Origin: CAZHEV01 sp964531335 [NCBI: uncultured bacterium]
GTDB lineage: Bacteria > Eisenbacteria > RBG-16-71-46 > CAZHEV01
DNA: 64,000 nt
Reading direction: 5' to 3'
Assembly: GCA_964531335.1 (NCBI GenBank)
Contig: CAZHEV010000008.1
Location: forward strand, 111,697-175,696
The notes below the pieces were generated by a model, which had not been told where the DNA came from, searched no databases, and saw nothing but the letters and a program-made list of their open reading frames with translations. The position numbers and the translations under genes are program-made. The number at the start of each line of letters is the position of its first letter. The first letter of the stretch is position 1. Of this stretch, positions 24,995 through 33,900 are shown piece by piece.

Positions 24995-26158
24995 ATGGCA
25001 GACCAGCGCAGGAAGAGGATAGCCTTTTTGGGCATAAAAGGCCTTCCTTCCAAGGCCGGGGCGGACAGGGTCGTCGAGGGAATCGCCGACAATCTCGCGC
25101 GAGATTTCGAGATCCATGTTTACTGCAGCCGCGACTATTCCAAAGATTACCATCCCCGCCACATCAATCTGGTCAAGATCCGGCACATAAAGGGAAAGCA
25201 CCTCTTCTCATTCTCTCTCTCGGTTCTGTCCGCCCTGCACGCGGTCCTTCTTGGAAACTACGACCTTGTGCACGTACACAACACCGATTCAGGGTTCATC
25301 GTCCCCATTCTGAGACTGAGGTACGAGATACTGGGCACGTCCCACGGGTTCCCTTATCGAAGGGAGAAATGGGGCGGCTTCGCAAGGCGGTTCTTCAAGC
25401 TCTCGGAAAAGCTCATGTTCATGTTCTCCACGTCCATGACGTGCGTCTCGAAATCCATTACTCAAGAGCTGACCCGAATGTACAAGAAGCGTGTGCTGTT
25501 CATACCCAACGCGATAGACAAGCCGGAGGCGGTGGAAGACTCCGCCATGTTCGAGAGGCACGGGCTCACGGGGAAGGATTACATCTGTTTCGCGGCCGGG
25601 CGCGTCGATCCGACCAAGGGCTGTCACCTTCTCCTGAAGGCGTTCGAGCGGACGGACCGCGACATGCGCCTCGCGGTGGTGGGAGACCTGGGCCACAAGA
25701 AGGACTACGCCGACAGCCTTCGTGAAACCGCCGACGACAGGGTCGAGTTCATCCCTTTCATCTCGCGGAAGGAGATCCTTTTTGGGATCGTCAAGAACGC
25801 CAAGTTGTTCGTCTTCCCGTCAACGGTGGAGGCGATGTCGATAATGCTTCTGGAAGTGGCCGCCCTGGGCGTCCCCATCGTCTGCAGCGACATAGTGGAG
25901 AACGTCGCGGTGCTGGAGGACAGGACGACCTACTTCAGGTCCGGCGACGACCGCGACCTGGAGAAGAAGATCGGGCTGTGCCTCGACAACTACGAAGAAG
26001 CGGTGGCCCAGGCCGATGAAACGAAGGACTGGGTTCTGGACAACTACAGATGGGAGAGCATAGCGGGACAGTACAAGGCCCTGTATGAGAAACTCACCGG
26101 AGGCCAGGATACGGCGGATGCGGGCGGCGGGTCCGGCCCGGCCGAGAGGCCTTCCTGA
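24995..26158 (+). CDS. Glycosyltransferase, GT4-like
   Basis: GT-B fold sugar transferase of 387 residues. The N-terminal half opens with IAFLGIKGLPSKAGADRVVE, which matches the glycine-rich acceptor loop of GT4 enzymes, and has DLVHVHNTDSG. The C-terminal half holds FAAGRVDPTKGCHLLLKAF and VFPSTVEAMSIMLLEVAALG, the latter carrying the E-x7-E motif (EAMSIMLLE). The tail is Gly/Pro-rich and probably disordered. It is the third gene of the cassette, 60 bases after the radical SAM gene. No Wzx/Wzy, polymerase or export gene is in the window, so the final product is unknown. Confidence 0.85.
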   Translation: MADQRRKRIAFLGIKGLPSKAGADRVVEGIADNLARDFEIHVYCSRDYSKDYHPRHINLVKIRHIKGKHLFSFSLSVLSALHAVLLGNYDLVHVHNTDSGFIVPILRLRYEILGTSHGFPYRREKWGGFARRFFKLSEKLMFMFSTSMTCVSKSITQELTRMYKKRVLFIPNAIDKPEAVEDSAMFERHGLTGKDYICFAAGRVDPTKGCHLLLKAFERTDRDMRLAVVGDLGHKKDYADSLRETADDRVEFIPFISRKEILFGIVKNAKLFVFPSTVEAMSIMLLEVAALGVPIVCSDIVENVAVLEDRTTYFRSGDDRDLEKKIGLCLDNYEEAVAQADETKDWVLDNYRWESIAGQYKALYEKLTGGQDTADAGGGSGPAERPS

Positions 26159-26220
26159 GCGCCAACGTGCCGAGGGCCCCCCTCGATCCGTCGTGCGGGT
26201 CCGCAGGGCGCTTCCAACGA

Positions 26221-26862
26221 TCACGCCGTCACTTCGGACCTGCGCTCGGCCCACGCTATTTGCAGCACGTAGCTGCCCTCCACGATGACGTGCGACTCGA
26301 GCCGCATCCCAGGGTCCAGTTCCCGCAGAATCCGCTGGGCCTTGTCCCAGTTGCGGTGCACGGGCGCTCTCAATACCTCGCCGCCGGAGGTCGGGTACAG
26401 CATCTCCCCGGCGGGATAAAGCTCGGGCGGCAGGATCGACTGGTCCCAGCATGTCATACCCAGAGTGCCCCCAGGCTCCAAGACGCGCATCAGCTCGTTA
26501 GCCCAAGCCCTGACGTCTGCGACATGGTCCACCAACAGGCTGCACCAGACGAGCTCGAACGCGCGCTCGCTGAAAGGAAGCGCCCTGGCGTCCAAGCAGA
26601 CCGGCGACCCCCCGAGCTTGCGCTTCAGATCCGCGAGCATTGCGGTTACAATGTCCCCGTAGACCGTAAGGGCGGCCCACTCAGGCCTGACCGCCGGACG
26701 CGGACCGCAGCCCAGATCGAGAATCCTGCGGAGGCTTCGCCCGGCAAGACGTTTTCCGAGCGCGGCGGTCTGAAGGTCGAGAGCGCGGGCCACGACAGGG
26801 TGAGATTCGGGATCGGCATACTCTTCCCACACCCTGTCATAGAAGTCGCGGACTTCACCCAT
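26221..26862 (-). CDS. SAM-dependent methyltransferase (class I)
   Basis: Protein of 213 residues with a class I Rossmann methyltransferase core. Motif I is ILDLGCGPRPAVRPE, an acidic strand end is VYGDIV, and motif IV/V is FSERAFELVWCSLLVDHV followed by LMRVLEPGGTLGMTCWD. It belongs to the broad UbiE/type-11 group in which substrates cannot be read from sequence. It starts about 50 bases from the divergent nitroreductase gene and ends convergent to the glycosyltransferase cassette. Confidence 0.82.
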   Translation of the reverse strand: MGEVRDFYDRVWEEYADPESHPVVARALDLQTAALGKRLAGRSLRRILDLGCGPRPAVRPEWAALTVYGDIVTAMLADLKRKLGGSPVCLDARALPFSERAFELVWCSLLVDHVADVRAWANELMRVLEPGGTLGMTCWDQSILPPELYPAGEMLYPTSGGEVLRAPVHRNWDKAQRILRELDPGMRLESHVIVEGSYVLQIAWAERRSEVTA

Positions 26863-26912
26863 GCTCTGCTCCCGGGAAAAACACTTACGTCAGCTCATAC
26901 AAGGAGGCGCCA

Positions 26913-27485
26913 ATGGACGTATTGCAGGCCATACAAGAGCGAAGGGCCTATCGCTCGCTGAAGCCGGTTGAGATCAAGCCCGAGCTCGTCGCCGACCTCG
27001 CGGGCTGCGTCCGGCTGGCCCCCTCCTGCTACAATAACCAGCCCTGGCGCCTGGTCTTCGTCAAGGGCGAGACCGCCCTCCAGGCCATGCACGACGCCCT
27101 GGCCAAGGGCAACGAGTGGGCCAGGGCCGCTTCGATGATAGTCGCGGTCTGCACCCGCAAGGATCTCGATTGCGTAAGCTCGGGGCGAGAGTACTATCTC
27201 TATGACTCGGGCATAGGCATCGCCTTCCTGATCCTGAGAGCCACGGAGCTCGGTCTCGTGGCACACCCCATAGCAGGCTACGACGAAGACAAGGCGAAGC
27301 GAATTCTCGAAATCCCCGAAGACTTCACCTGCGCGAACCTCGTCATAGTGGGCGCGCGCTCCGACGCCGTCAACCCTCTGGTCTCCGAGGAGCAGGCCGA
27401 GGTGGAGAAAGAGCGCCCGGAGCGCATGCCCGTGGACCAGTTTGCCTTCGTCGACCGATTCGGGCAGGGGCTCGCGCAGTCCTGA
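26913..27485 (+). CDS. Nitroreductase-family flavoprotein
   Basis: FMN-dependent oxidoreductase of 190 residues. The N-terminal FMN-phosphate segment is IQERRAYRSL and the second is LAPSCYNNQPWRLVFV. The dimer/flavin helix is YLYDSGIGIAFLILRATELGL, and the C-terminal loop begins HPIAGYDEDKAKRIL. These are the standard landmarks of the single-domain nitroreductase family. AAGGAGG lies before the ATG. Physiological substrates in this family are rarely known; quinones, nitro-compounds or enones are possible. It stands between a methyltransferase and decayed genes. Confidence 0.88.
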   Translation: MDVLQAIQERRAYRSLKPVEIKPELVADLAGCVRLAPSCYNNQPWRLVFVKGETALQAMHDALAKGNEWARAASMIVAVCTRKDLDCVSSGREYYLYDSGIGIAFLILRATELGLVAHPIAGYDEDKAKRILEIPEDFTCANLVIVGARSDAVNPLVSEEQAEVEKERPERMPVDQFAFVDRFGQGLAQS

Positions 27486-27497
27486 CAATTCCCCGAC

Positions 27498-27660
27498 TAA
27501 GCGTCGACCGGCTCGGCCTCCAGGGATATCTTCACTCCCTTTAGGGCACCGGATACCGGGCATCCGACCTTGGCTTTCTCGGCCGTTTCCAGGAAAGCAC
27601 CGCGGTCGATTCCAGGCACCACCACGGACTCTATCTCCGGGCGTCCGCCAATGACACCGG
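27498..27660 (-). pseudogene. C-terminal remnant of an OsmC/Ohr-type protein
   Basis: The minus strand reads VVVPGIDRGAFLETAEKAK then VGCPVSGALKGVKISLEA and stops at 27498-27500. This is the hallmark C-terminal part of OsmC peroxiredoxins, including the peroxidatic Cys in CPVS. The N-terminal two-thirds of the gene, with the other catalytic Cys, is absent. It overlaps the end of a small membrane-protein frame in another register. Confidence 0.65.
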
Positions 27661-27879
27661 GGGGATGCTCAATACCGTCAGGGAGATTTCCCCAGGTTCA
27701 GCCTGGAGGCGAACAAGGCCGCCGCGCCACAAGCACAATCCGGCCAGAATGACCAGAAGCACCAGGGCCCACTCCGGGCGCAGCAGGACCAGTAGGCCGA
27801 CAGCGCCTGCAAGGATCGCCGGCGTGCCGATCCCCCGCTTAGACATCCGACGCGATCTCTTTCCGTCACTCTCCGTCAT
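27631..27879 (-). CDS. Possible small membrane protein
   Basis: A frame of about 82 residues with a basic N-terminus (TESDGKRSRRMSKRG) and two adjoining hydrophobic helices (TPAILAGAVGLLVLL, WALVLLVILAGLCLW). Its end overlaps the OsmC remnant in another frame, so the true C-terminus may have been lost when that region was rearranged. Start choice (27879 or 27846) is open and no strong ribosome-binding site is seen. Confidence 0.3.
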   Translation of the reverse strand: MTESDGKRSRRMSKRGIGTPAILAGAVGLLVLLRPEWALVLLVILAGLCLWRGGLVRLQAEPGEISLTVLSIPPVSLADARR

Positions 27880-28067
27880 CTGGTCCACGCCCCGCTCCAA
27901 GACAGCCGGCCCCCAACTCGCGGCCGCATTTCTTTGGACGCGCACATAGGCACACGGCAAAGGTGCCCTCATCCCCGGCCGCGGTCAAGGACGCTTCTTC
28001 TCAGGCGCCCGCCGCGTTTAGGGCACTGCAGACCCAGAGCATCTGCTAGAATCCTGCCTGGAGGCGC

Positions 28068-28463
28068 AGGGCCGGGCTAGGCTGGTTCTCGGGAAGCTGT
28101 ATGACCTGCCCGCAGTGCATGTCGGGTGATCACAACCTCTGCCCCGACGCCGAGCAGACTATAATCGGCCGCTTCGGCGGCTTCGCGGACAAGGTGCGCT
28201 GCCTGGGCGAGTGGGCGATTGCGCTGCCCGACGCGCTTGAAACGGCTAAGGCCGGCCCCCTGTCGATCCTGCCGGGGCGGAAGTCGATCTCCGCTTCGCC
28301 TCTCGGGAGCCCGGCGACGACCGCCGAGATGCTGGATTTCTGCGCTAGGCACGACATAGCGCCGGTTACCGAGGAGCTGCCGATGTCCAGGGCAAACGAG
28401 GCCATGGAACGCCTGAGATCGGGCTCCGCCCGCTACAGGATAGTCCTCGAGAACGACTTCTAG
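28068..28463 (+). pseudogene. Zinc-dependent alcohol dehydrogenase with large internal deletion
   Basis: The frame reads GLGWFSGSCMTCPQCMSGDHNLC, here split by the family's structural-zinc cysteines, then IIGRFGGFADKVRC and AIALPDALETAKAGPL. After that it jumps directly to GRKSISASPLGSPATTAEML and ends MERLRSGSARYRIVLENDF. In full-length YahK/CAD-type dehydrogenases about 130-150 residues, containing the NAD(P) Rossmann fold, lie between AGPL and the GRKSI segment. The N-terminal 80 or so residues are also gone. The deletion is in frame, so a 120-residue product could still be made from ATG 28101, but it would be inactive. Confidence 0.8.
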
Positions 28464-28502
28464 CGGAGTCGCCGGCGGGGCGGACCTTTCCCAACGAATT
28501 GA

Positions 28503-28530
28503 TTGACTGGACGGCAGATGTGGCTATAAT
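28503..28530 (+). promoter_or_regulatory. Sigma-70-type promoter of the second molybdoenzyme operon
   Basis: TTGACT (28503-28508), a 16-base spacer and consensus TATAAT (28525-28530). It lies about 68 bases upstream of the ATG at 28598 and probably drives the four genes to 33872. Confidence 0.7.
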
Positions 28531-28597
28531 ATCTAAGTACCCCCACTTAGCCCAGTATCAGCCTATTCCAAACTAACCAGCAGCGGGAGTCGATCTA

Positions 28598-31276
28598 ATG
28601 GCCGTGTCACAGAAAACTCAAGTCGAGGAAGATGTCTGGATCCCGACGAGCTGCGGGCAATGCTATTGCATGTGCGGCATCAGGGCCCGCCGGCAGAACG
28701 GGATCGTCACGGAGGTTGTGGGAAACCCGGACGCGCCCACGGGGCGGGGCCATATTTGCGTCAAGGGCCTTGCCTCGCCGCAGCTCCTGTACGATCCATA
28801 CAGGGTGAACTATCCCCTCAAGCGCACCAATCCCGAGAAGGGGCTCGGAGTCGATCCGAAGTTCGAGCGCATATCCTGGGAAGAGGCCTACGACATAATC
28901 TGCCGGAAGCTGCGTGAATGTCAGGAGAGAGATCCCCGGGGGCTCTTCTTCCAGGCGACCACCACGCAGGCGTCGGAGATCCGGTTCGGGGTCATAGGCT
29001 TCATGAAGGGCTTCGGAACTCCCAACTACTGGGTCTCGGGCGGCGGGCTGCACTGCGGAAACGGCGCCCATTTCATGAACGGCATCATGCACGTGGCGTG
29101 GTCGATAATTCCCGACTTCGCGCACTGCAATTACGCTCTTAACTTCGGTTGCTCCAAGGGCCATGGTGCGGGCCACGTGGCCGTCCAGAACGCCACACAG
29201 GTGGCCGACGCCAGGGCCCGTGGATTCAAGAACGTGGTTTTCGATCCGTTCCAGAGCGCCCAGGCCTCGAAGGCGCACGAATGGGTGCCTATCCGGGTCG
29301 GCACGGACGGCGCCCTGGCCCTGGGACTCGTGAACTCTCTGATCAACGAGCACGGCATATACGACGCCGAGTACTTGATGTACAAGACCAACGCCTCCTA
29401 CCTCATCCGCCCTTCGGACGGGCGTTACATGAGGGATCCCGAGACCAACAAGCCTCTGGTCTGGGACCTCGTGGACAACGCGCCAAAGGTACACAACGAT
29501 CCCTCCGTCACCCGCGTCGAGTACGAGGACGAGGCACACGAGGTGGCGCTGACCGGCACATACAACGTCAACGGCACCGACTGCCGGCCGGCCTTCGAGC
29601 TTCTCAAGGAGCACGTGAAGAAGTACACGCCCGAGTACGTCGAGAAGATCACCTGGGTGCCGGCGGCCACCATCAGCCGCATCGCCAAGGAGTTCGGCGA
29701 GGCGGCGGAGATAGGCTCCACGGTCATAATTCAGACCAGCAAGGGCCCCAAGAGGATCCCGAAGCGCCCCGTGGCGACCCACTTCTTCCGCGGGAGCCAG
29801 GGGCATACGAACTCGGGCTGGACCTGCCTGTCCATAGACATGGTCAATCACATAGTCGGCGCCGCGGACACCTACGGCAGCTCAATGGGTCTCGGGGCGG
29901 CGGTGGCCAGCGGCTACGAGGGCACGGGCAAGCCCTACCAGATCCCCTACCCTTGCCCGGACGGCCTCCTGGTCGCCGGCGCCTGGGTGTACGATCACAA
30001 ACCGTACCCGATGCGCGTCCCGAAGCCGCCCACGCGCCTCGACATTCACGATATGTTTCCGACGTCGATCTACAACGCGTTCACCATCACCGATCCGCGT
30101 TGGTTCGATATACTGCAGCGCTTCGAGATCCCCTACAAGCCCGACGTCATGGTCAACTTCGGCTCCAACTCCGTGATGACCATGGGCAACTCGGAGGCGG
30201 TCACCAAGAACTTCTTGAAGAAGTTCAACTTCATCTTCTCGTTCCAGCTCTACATCACGGAGTTCGAGGAGGCCGTCGCGGACATAGTGCTTCCCGACGC
30301 CTGCTTCCTGGAGCGGTACACGCCGGCGGTGAGCTTCCCCTCCACCTTCTCGCACCCGCAGGGAGAGGACGACTGGGGCTGGACGATTCGGCAACCGGTC
30401 GTCGAGCCGCTTTACGAGAGACGCGATTTCAACGAGGTGATGGTCGAGATAAGCAGGCGGCTGGGAATACACGGCAAGTTCTACAAGGGGCTGAACGATT
30501 CCATCGGGGTCCGTTACGGCGGAGAGATGGAAGAGAAGTACAAGCTGGTCGAGGACGGTAGCGTCTTCCATTCCTGGGAGGATATCACCGACCGGCTCCT
30601 CAAGGATCGCTTCGGCGAGGAGCACGGTCTCGAGCACGTCAGGAAGAAGGGCGTCTTCACCTGGCCCAAGAAGAAAGAGGACGTGTACTGGAAGTGGTTC
30701 AACCCCTCCAGGGTCCCCATATACTTCGAGTACTTCATCGACTCGGGCGAGCAGATCGACGAGTTGTGGAATAAGTACCGGGGCGACGATTTCTTCAAGT
30801 TCGACTGGAGCCGGTTCAAGGCGCTGGCGGACTGGTATCCCTGTCCGACGCACACGGAGGACAATCCCGAGTACGACATGAACACCTTCTACTGGCGCGC
30901 CGTGATGCACACGAACTCGATGACCCAGCAAAACCCCTATCTCGACGAGTGCTCGCAGGAGGATCCCAACGTCTACGCCGTTCAAATGCACGTCGATACG
31001 GCCAAGGAAAAGGGCATCAAGGACGGCGACAAGGTCTGGTTGGAGAACCCGCAGGGGCACAAGGTAAGAGGCTGGGTGTCGCTGACACAAGGGATCGAGC
31101 CGCATCACCTTGCGATAGCCGCGGTGGCGGGCCACTGGGGCAAGTTCATGCCGATCGCCAAGGGCAAGGGAACTTTTTTCAACGATCTGGTGGAAATGGA
31201 TCTGGCGCACACCGACCCCCTAACGTTCAATCAGGATATATGCGCCCGGGTCAAGATCTACAAGGTGGAGGATTGA
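28598..31276 (+). CDS. Molybdopterin oxidoreductase catalytic subunit, large (PadD/Psr-like)
   Basis: Catalytic subunit of 892 residues. The N-terminal 4Fe-4S motif is Cys19, Cys22, Cys26 and Cys54 (CGQCYCMCG, GHICVKG). It has the molybdopterin domains of the DMSO-reductase family (FGCSKGHGAGHV, VVFDPFQSAQASKAHEWVPI, FFRGSQGHTNSGW, AVADIVLPDACFLERY) and the C-terminal cofactor-binding barrel (QMHVDTAKEKGIKDGDKVWLE). No Tat signal is seen. Together with a four-cluster ferredoxin and an NrfD anchor, the layout matches phenylacetyl-CoA:acceptor oxidoreductase (PadBCD) and polysulfide/arsenate-type enzymes. The large size is nearer the former. Substrate is unproven. Confidence 0.88.
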   Translation: MAVSQKTQVEEDVWIPTSCGQCYCMCGIRARRQNGIVTEVVGNPDAPTGRGHICVKGLASPQLLYDPYRVNYPLKRTNPEKGLGVDPKFERISWEEAYDIICRKLRECQERDPRGLFFQATTTQASEIRFGVIGFMKGFGTPNYWVSGGGLHCGNGAHFMNGIMHVAWSIIPDFAHCNYALNFGCSKGHGAGHVAVQNATQVADARARGFKNVVFDPFQSAQASKAHEWVPIRVGTDGALALGLVNSLINEHGIYDAEYLMYKTNASYLIRPSDGRYMRDPETNKPLVWDLVDNAPKVHNDPSVTRVEYEDEAHEVALTGTYNVNGTDCRPAFELLKEHVKKYTPEYVEKITWVPAATISRIAKEFGEAAEIGSTVIIQTSKGPKRIPKRPVATHFFRGSQGHTNSGWTCLSIDMVNHIVGAADTYGSSMGLGAAVASGYEGTGKPYQIPYPCPDGLLVAGAWVYDHKPYPMRVPKPPTRLDIHDMFPTSIYNAFTITDPRWFDILQRFEIPYKPDVMVNFGSNSVMTMGNSEAVTKNFLKKFNFIFSFQLYITEFEEAVADIVLPDACFLERYTPAVSFPSTFSHPQGEDDWGWTIRQPVVEPLYERRDFNEVMVEISRRLGIHGKFYKGLNDSIGVRYGGEMEEKYKLVEDGSVFHSWEDITDRLLKDRFGEEHGLEHVRKKGVFTWPKKKEDVYWKWFNPSRVPIYFEYFIDSGEQIDELWNKYRGDDFFKFDWSRFKALADWYPCPTHTEDNPEYDMNTFYWRAVMHTNSMTQQNPYLDECSQEDPNVYAVQMHVDTAKEKGIKDGDKVWLENPQGHKVRGWVSLTQGIEPHHLAIAAVAGHWGKFMPIAKGKGTFFNDLVEMDLAHTDPLTFNQDICARVKIYKVED

Positions 31277-31283
31277 TAGAGCC

Positions 31284-31952
31284 ATGAGTCAGGAAGTAGC
31301 GAAATCCACACGAACGGGGGCTAAGGTGGCGCGCTGGGGAATGGTGATAGATCTGAAAAGGTGCTACGGGTGCTACGCCTGCATGATGGCATGCAAGACG
31401 GCCAATCACACGCCGCCCGGCGTGTTCTGGGCGCGCGTGCTCATGGGAGAGGTCGGAACCTACCCCAACGCCGTGCGACAGGCCCTGCCCGTGCTCTGCA
31501 TGCAATGCGAGGAGCCCTCGTGCATGGAGGTCTGCCCCACGGGCGCCACGCAGAAGCGCGAAGACGGAATCGTAATAGTGGACCAGGACAAGTGCATGGG
31601 CTGCAAGTACTGCATGCAGGCGTGCCCCTACGGCGCGAGGTACAGCGTGGAGAGGTGGGAGAGCTACTTCCCCGAGGGACTTCCGCTGACGCCGCTGGAG
31701 GAGTTTCAGAAGAAGGCTTGGGAGGAGAAATCCGGAGTCGGAGTCGCCACCAAGTGCGATTTCTGCCTGGACAAGATCTATAATGGGGAGCAGCCCGCGT
31801 GCGTCGAGGCATGCCCCGCCAACGCGAGGATCTTCGGAGATCTGAACGACCCGAACAGCGAACCGTCGATCCTGATCAAGAAGGAGCGGGGCCAAGTGCT
31901 CAACCCGGAACTCGGAAACAAGCCCAAGGTCTACTACTTGTTGCCCAGATAA
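31284..31952 (+). CDS. Four-cluster ferredoxin subunit of the molybdoenzyme
   Basis: Electron-transfer subunit of 222 residues with sixteen cysteines in the DmsB/PsrB/PadC-type pattern: CYGCYACMMAC, CMQCEEPSCMEVCP, CMGCKYCMQACP, and CDFC with CVEACP. It should carry four 4Fe-4S clusters between the catalytic subunit and the membrane anchor. It follows the catalytic gene by eight bases and precedes the anchor gene by 40, so the three form one complex. The C-terminus (VYYLLPR) is typical of the family. Confidence 0.93.
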   Translation: MSQEVAKSTRTGAKVARWGMVIDLKRCYGCYACMMACKTANHTPPGVFWARVLMGEVGTYPNAVRQALPVLCMQCEEPSCMEVCPTGATQKREDGIVIVDQDKCMGCKYCMQACPYGARYSVERWESYFPEGLPLTPLEEFQKKAWEEKSGVGVATKCDFCLDKIYNGEQPACVEACPANARIFGDLNDPNSEPSILIKKERGQVLNPELGNKPKVYYLLPR

Positions 31953-31991
31953 CGCGGTCGTGAACAGCCAGAGGCAATTGGGGGAAGAGAA

Positions 31992-32948
31992 ATGGATCCG
32001 AAAGTCAACGGTCAGCTGCAGAGGGAGTGGGGATGGCTCATCGCGGCGTACCTGTTCCTAGGCGGAGTCAGCGGCGGGGCCTATACTATAGCGGCCGTAA
32101 ACAGCTTCATGGGAAAGGCGCTCGAGCTCCCAACCACCATAGGACTATGGATAGCTTTTCCCGCCCTGCTCGTGGGGACCGTCCTTCTCATCGCGGACCT
32201 AGGCTCTCCGGGCCGGGCCGTTCTCGCGGGGATGAAGCCGGGAACCTCGTGGATCGCAAGAGGAACTTGGATCATATCCGTTTTCCTGGTTATTTCCTTC
32301 ATTCATCTCGTCCTTCACGCGTTCATGGATATGGGCACGGCCCCCATCGTCACACCCCTCGCGATCGCCGGCATTATTTTCGCCGTGGGGACCATGTCCT
32401 ATACCGGAATACTGCTGAGCGCCTCTAAGGGGATACCGTTCTGGCGCTCGGGCGTGGTTCCGGTGGTCTTTGTCGTCTCGGCGCTCGTCACCGGCCACTT
32501 CGCCATAATGCTCGGACTGACCCTCTTCGGAAGCAGGGCATATCCTCTCCGGGTGATGTCGCTGGAGGCGGTAGCCCTGGTCGTACTGGAGGTCCTGGCG
32601 ATCCTGTTCTTCCTGCAGGCGGCCTACAGGGTGCCCGACTCCAGGGAATCGGCCGAGCGCATACTTCGCAAAACGCTCTTCGTGGTCGGGTACATAGTGC
32701 TCGGACTGGCCACGCCGTTTGTTCTGATGCTTTTCGTATACAACTCCGCCGGAGGCGGCGAGACGGGCGCCCTGCGCGCGGTCGCCGCGACAGGGGCGCT
32801 GCTGGGACTCATAGGAGGACTGGTGCTGCGTCAGGCGGTCCTCTCCTGCGGAGCGCTGCCGACCTTGAACATCGCGGGCTTCGAGTTCCGGCGGATCCAC
32901 CGGCCCAAGGAGCCCAAGCCGGGCGTTGGAGCGCTTCCTCCGCAGTAG
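31992..32948 (+). CDS. NrfD/PsrC-type membrane anchor subunit
   Basis: Integral membrane protein of 318 residues with about eight to nine helices, of the NrfD/PsrC family that exchanges electrons with the quinone pool. Typical segments are WGWLIAAYLFLGGVSGGAY at the N-terminus (the GG.(S/A)GG helix), LLIADLGSPGRAVLA and TGILLSASKGIPFW. AGAGAAATG precedes the start. It completes the catalytic, FeS and membrane triad started at 28598. Confidence 0.92.
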   Translation: MDPKVNGQLQREWGWLIAAYLFLGGVSGGAYTIAAVNSFMGKALELPTTIGLWIAFPALLVGTVLLIADLGSPGRAVLAGMKPGTSWIARGTWIISVFLVISFIHLVLHAFMDMGTAPIVTPLAIAGIIFAVGTMSYTGILLSASKGIPFWRSGVVPVVFVVSALVTGHFAIMLGLTLFGSRAYPLRVMSLEAVALVVLEVLAILFFLQAAYRVPDSRESAERILRKTLFVVGYIVLGLATPFVLMLFVYNSAGGGETGALRAVAATGALLGLIGGLVLRQAVLSCGALPTLNIAGFEFRRIHRPKEPKPGVGALPPQ

Positions 32949-33044
32949 CATGAGCTCGGCGCCGGCGCTCCGGCCCTCGAGGGACGTCACGGTCGGCCCC
33001 TGCCGGGGGATCACGGCCGTGCGATCCGGATCGAGTGACCTGCC

Positions 33045-33872
33045 ATGGCACAACCTGAAAACCGCGTTGATTCTCTAAGGCTGGTCAACGCAAACCGCCT
33101 CTCCATGAAGGACGCGACGGGCGAACCGGTCACGCAGGAAATTTGCGTGATCGAAGAGAGACCCGTCACCATCGACGTGGAGGGTGTCGAGGACTACACG
33201 ATACTCTGTACCCCCAGCGACAGGGACGCGCTCGCCGTCGGGTTTCTGTACAGCGAGGGAGTCGTCGACAGCATGGCGGACATCCGCACCTTGAAACAAT
33301 GCGAGGATGATCCGTACACCATCCGCGTCCGTCTCGCGCGCAAGACCCCCCCAATAGGCGAGCCGGGGCGCAACCTCTTGATAGTCTCCTCCTGCGGGGC
33401 CTGCGGCAGCGAAGGGCTGAGAAAGAGGATTGAGGCGCTTCCGCGTGTCGGCGACGGCATGAAGGCGAGGCCCGGCGAGCTGGGCTCGGTTCTATCGGAT
33501 CTGCGGAAACGACAGAGTCTCTTCGAGGCGTGTGGGGGCGCCCACGCCGCGGCAGTTTTCGAGGCGGGCGGGAGAATCGTCTCCTTTGCCGAAGACGTCG
33601 GCCGGCACAACGCTCTGGACAAGGCCCTTGGCAAGTGCTTGATGGCGGGGCTGCGGACGGCGGGCCTGGGGGTGGCCGTCACCAGCAGGCTGAGCCTTGA
33701 AATGGTGAGCAAGTGCGCTCGCGCGGGAATAGAGCTGATGGCAGCCGTCTCCGCCCCCACCTCCATGGCGATAGAAGTCGCGGAAAACCGCAACATCACT
33801 CTTTGCGCTTTCGTTCGAGAGAACCGGGCGACCGTCTTCACTCATCCGGAGCGCATTCTGTCCCGGTCCTGA
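33045..33872 (+). CDS. fdhD: FdhD-type sulfurtransferase for molybdo-bis-MGD enzymes
   Basis: FdhD receives sulfur from IscS-type desulfurases and passes it to the Mo cofactor, which activates formate dehydrogenases and related enzymes. The 275 residues include the key CxxC loop, Cys117 and Cys120 (SSCGACGSEG). They also include the family segments FLYSEGVV, GGAHAAAVF, EDVGRHNALDKALG and TSRLSLEMVSKCARAGI. It follows the NrfD gene by 96 bases, pointing to maturation of this operon's enzyme. That would make a sulfido ligand likely on its molybdenum or tungsten, by inference. Confidence 0.93.
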   Translation: MAQPENRVDSLRLVNANRLSMKDATGEPVTQEICVIEERPVTIDVEGVEDYTILCTPSDRDALAVGFLYSEGVVDSMADIRTLKQCEDDPYTIRVRLARKTPPIGEPGRNLLIVSSCGACGSEGLRKRIEALPRVGDGMKARPGELGSVLSDLRKRQSLFEACGGAHAAAVFEAGGRIVSFAEDVGRHNALDKALGKCLMAGLRTAGLGVAVTSRLSLEMVSKCARAGIELMAAVSAPTSMAIEVAENRNITLCAFVRENRATVFTHPERILSRS

Positions 33873-33900
33873 GCGCAACCGCCCTCGTCGGCGTGGCCCT

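Noticed and set aside
26221-28463. Mobile element as the cause of the decayed zone
   Set aside because: No transposase, terminal inverted repeats or target duplications were seen.
29149-30561. 470-codon plus-strand frame in another register
   Set aside because: Shadow of the 892-residue molybdoenzyme; it is basic, repetitive and has no motifs.
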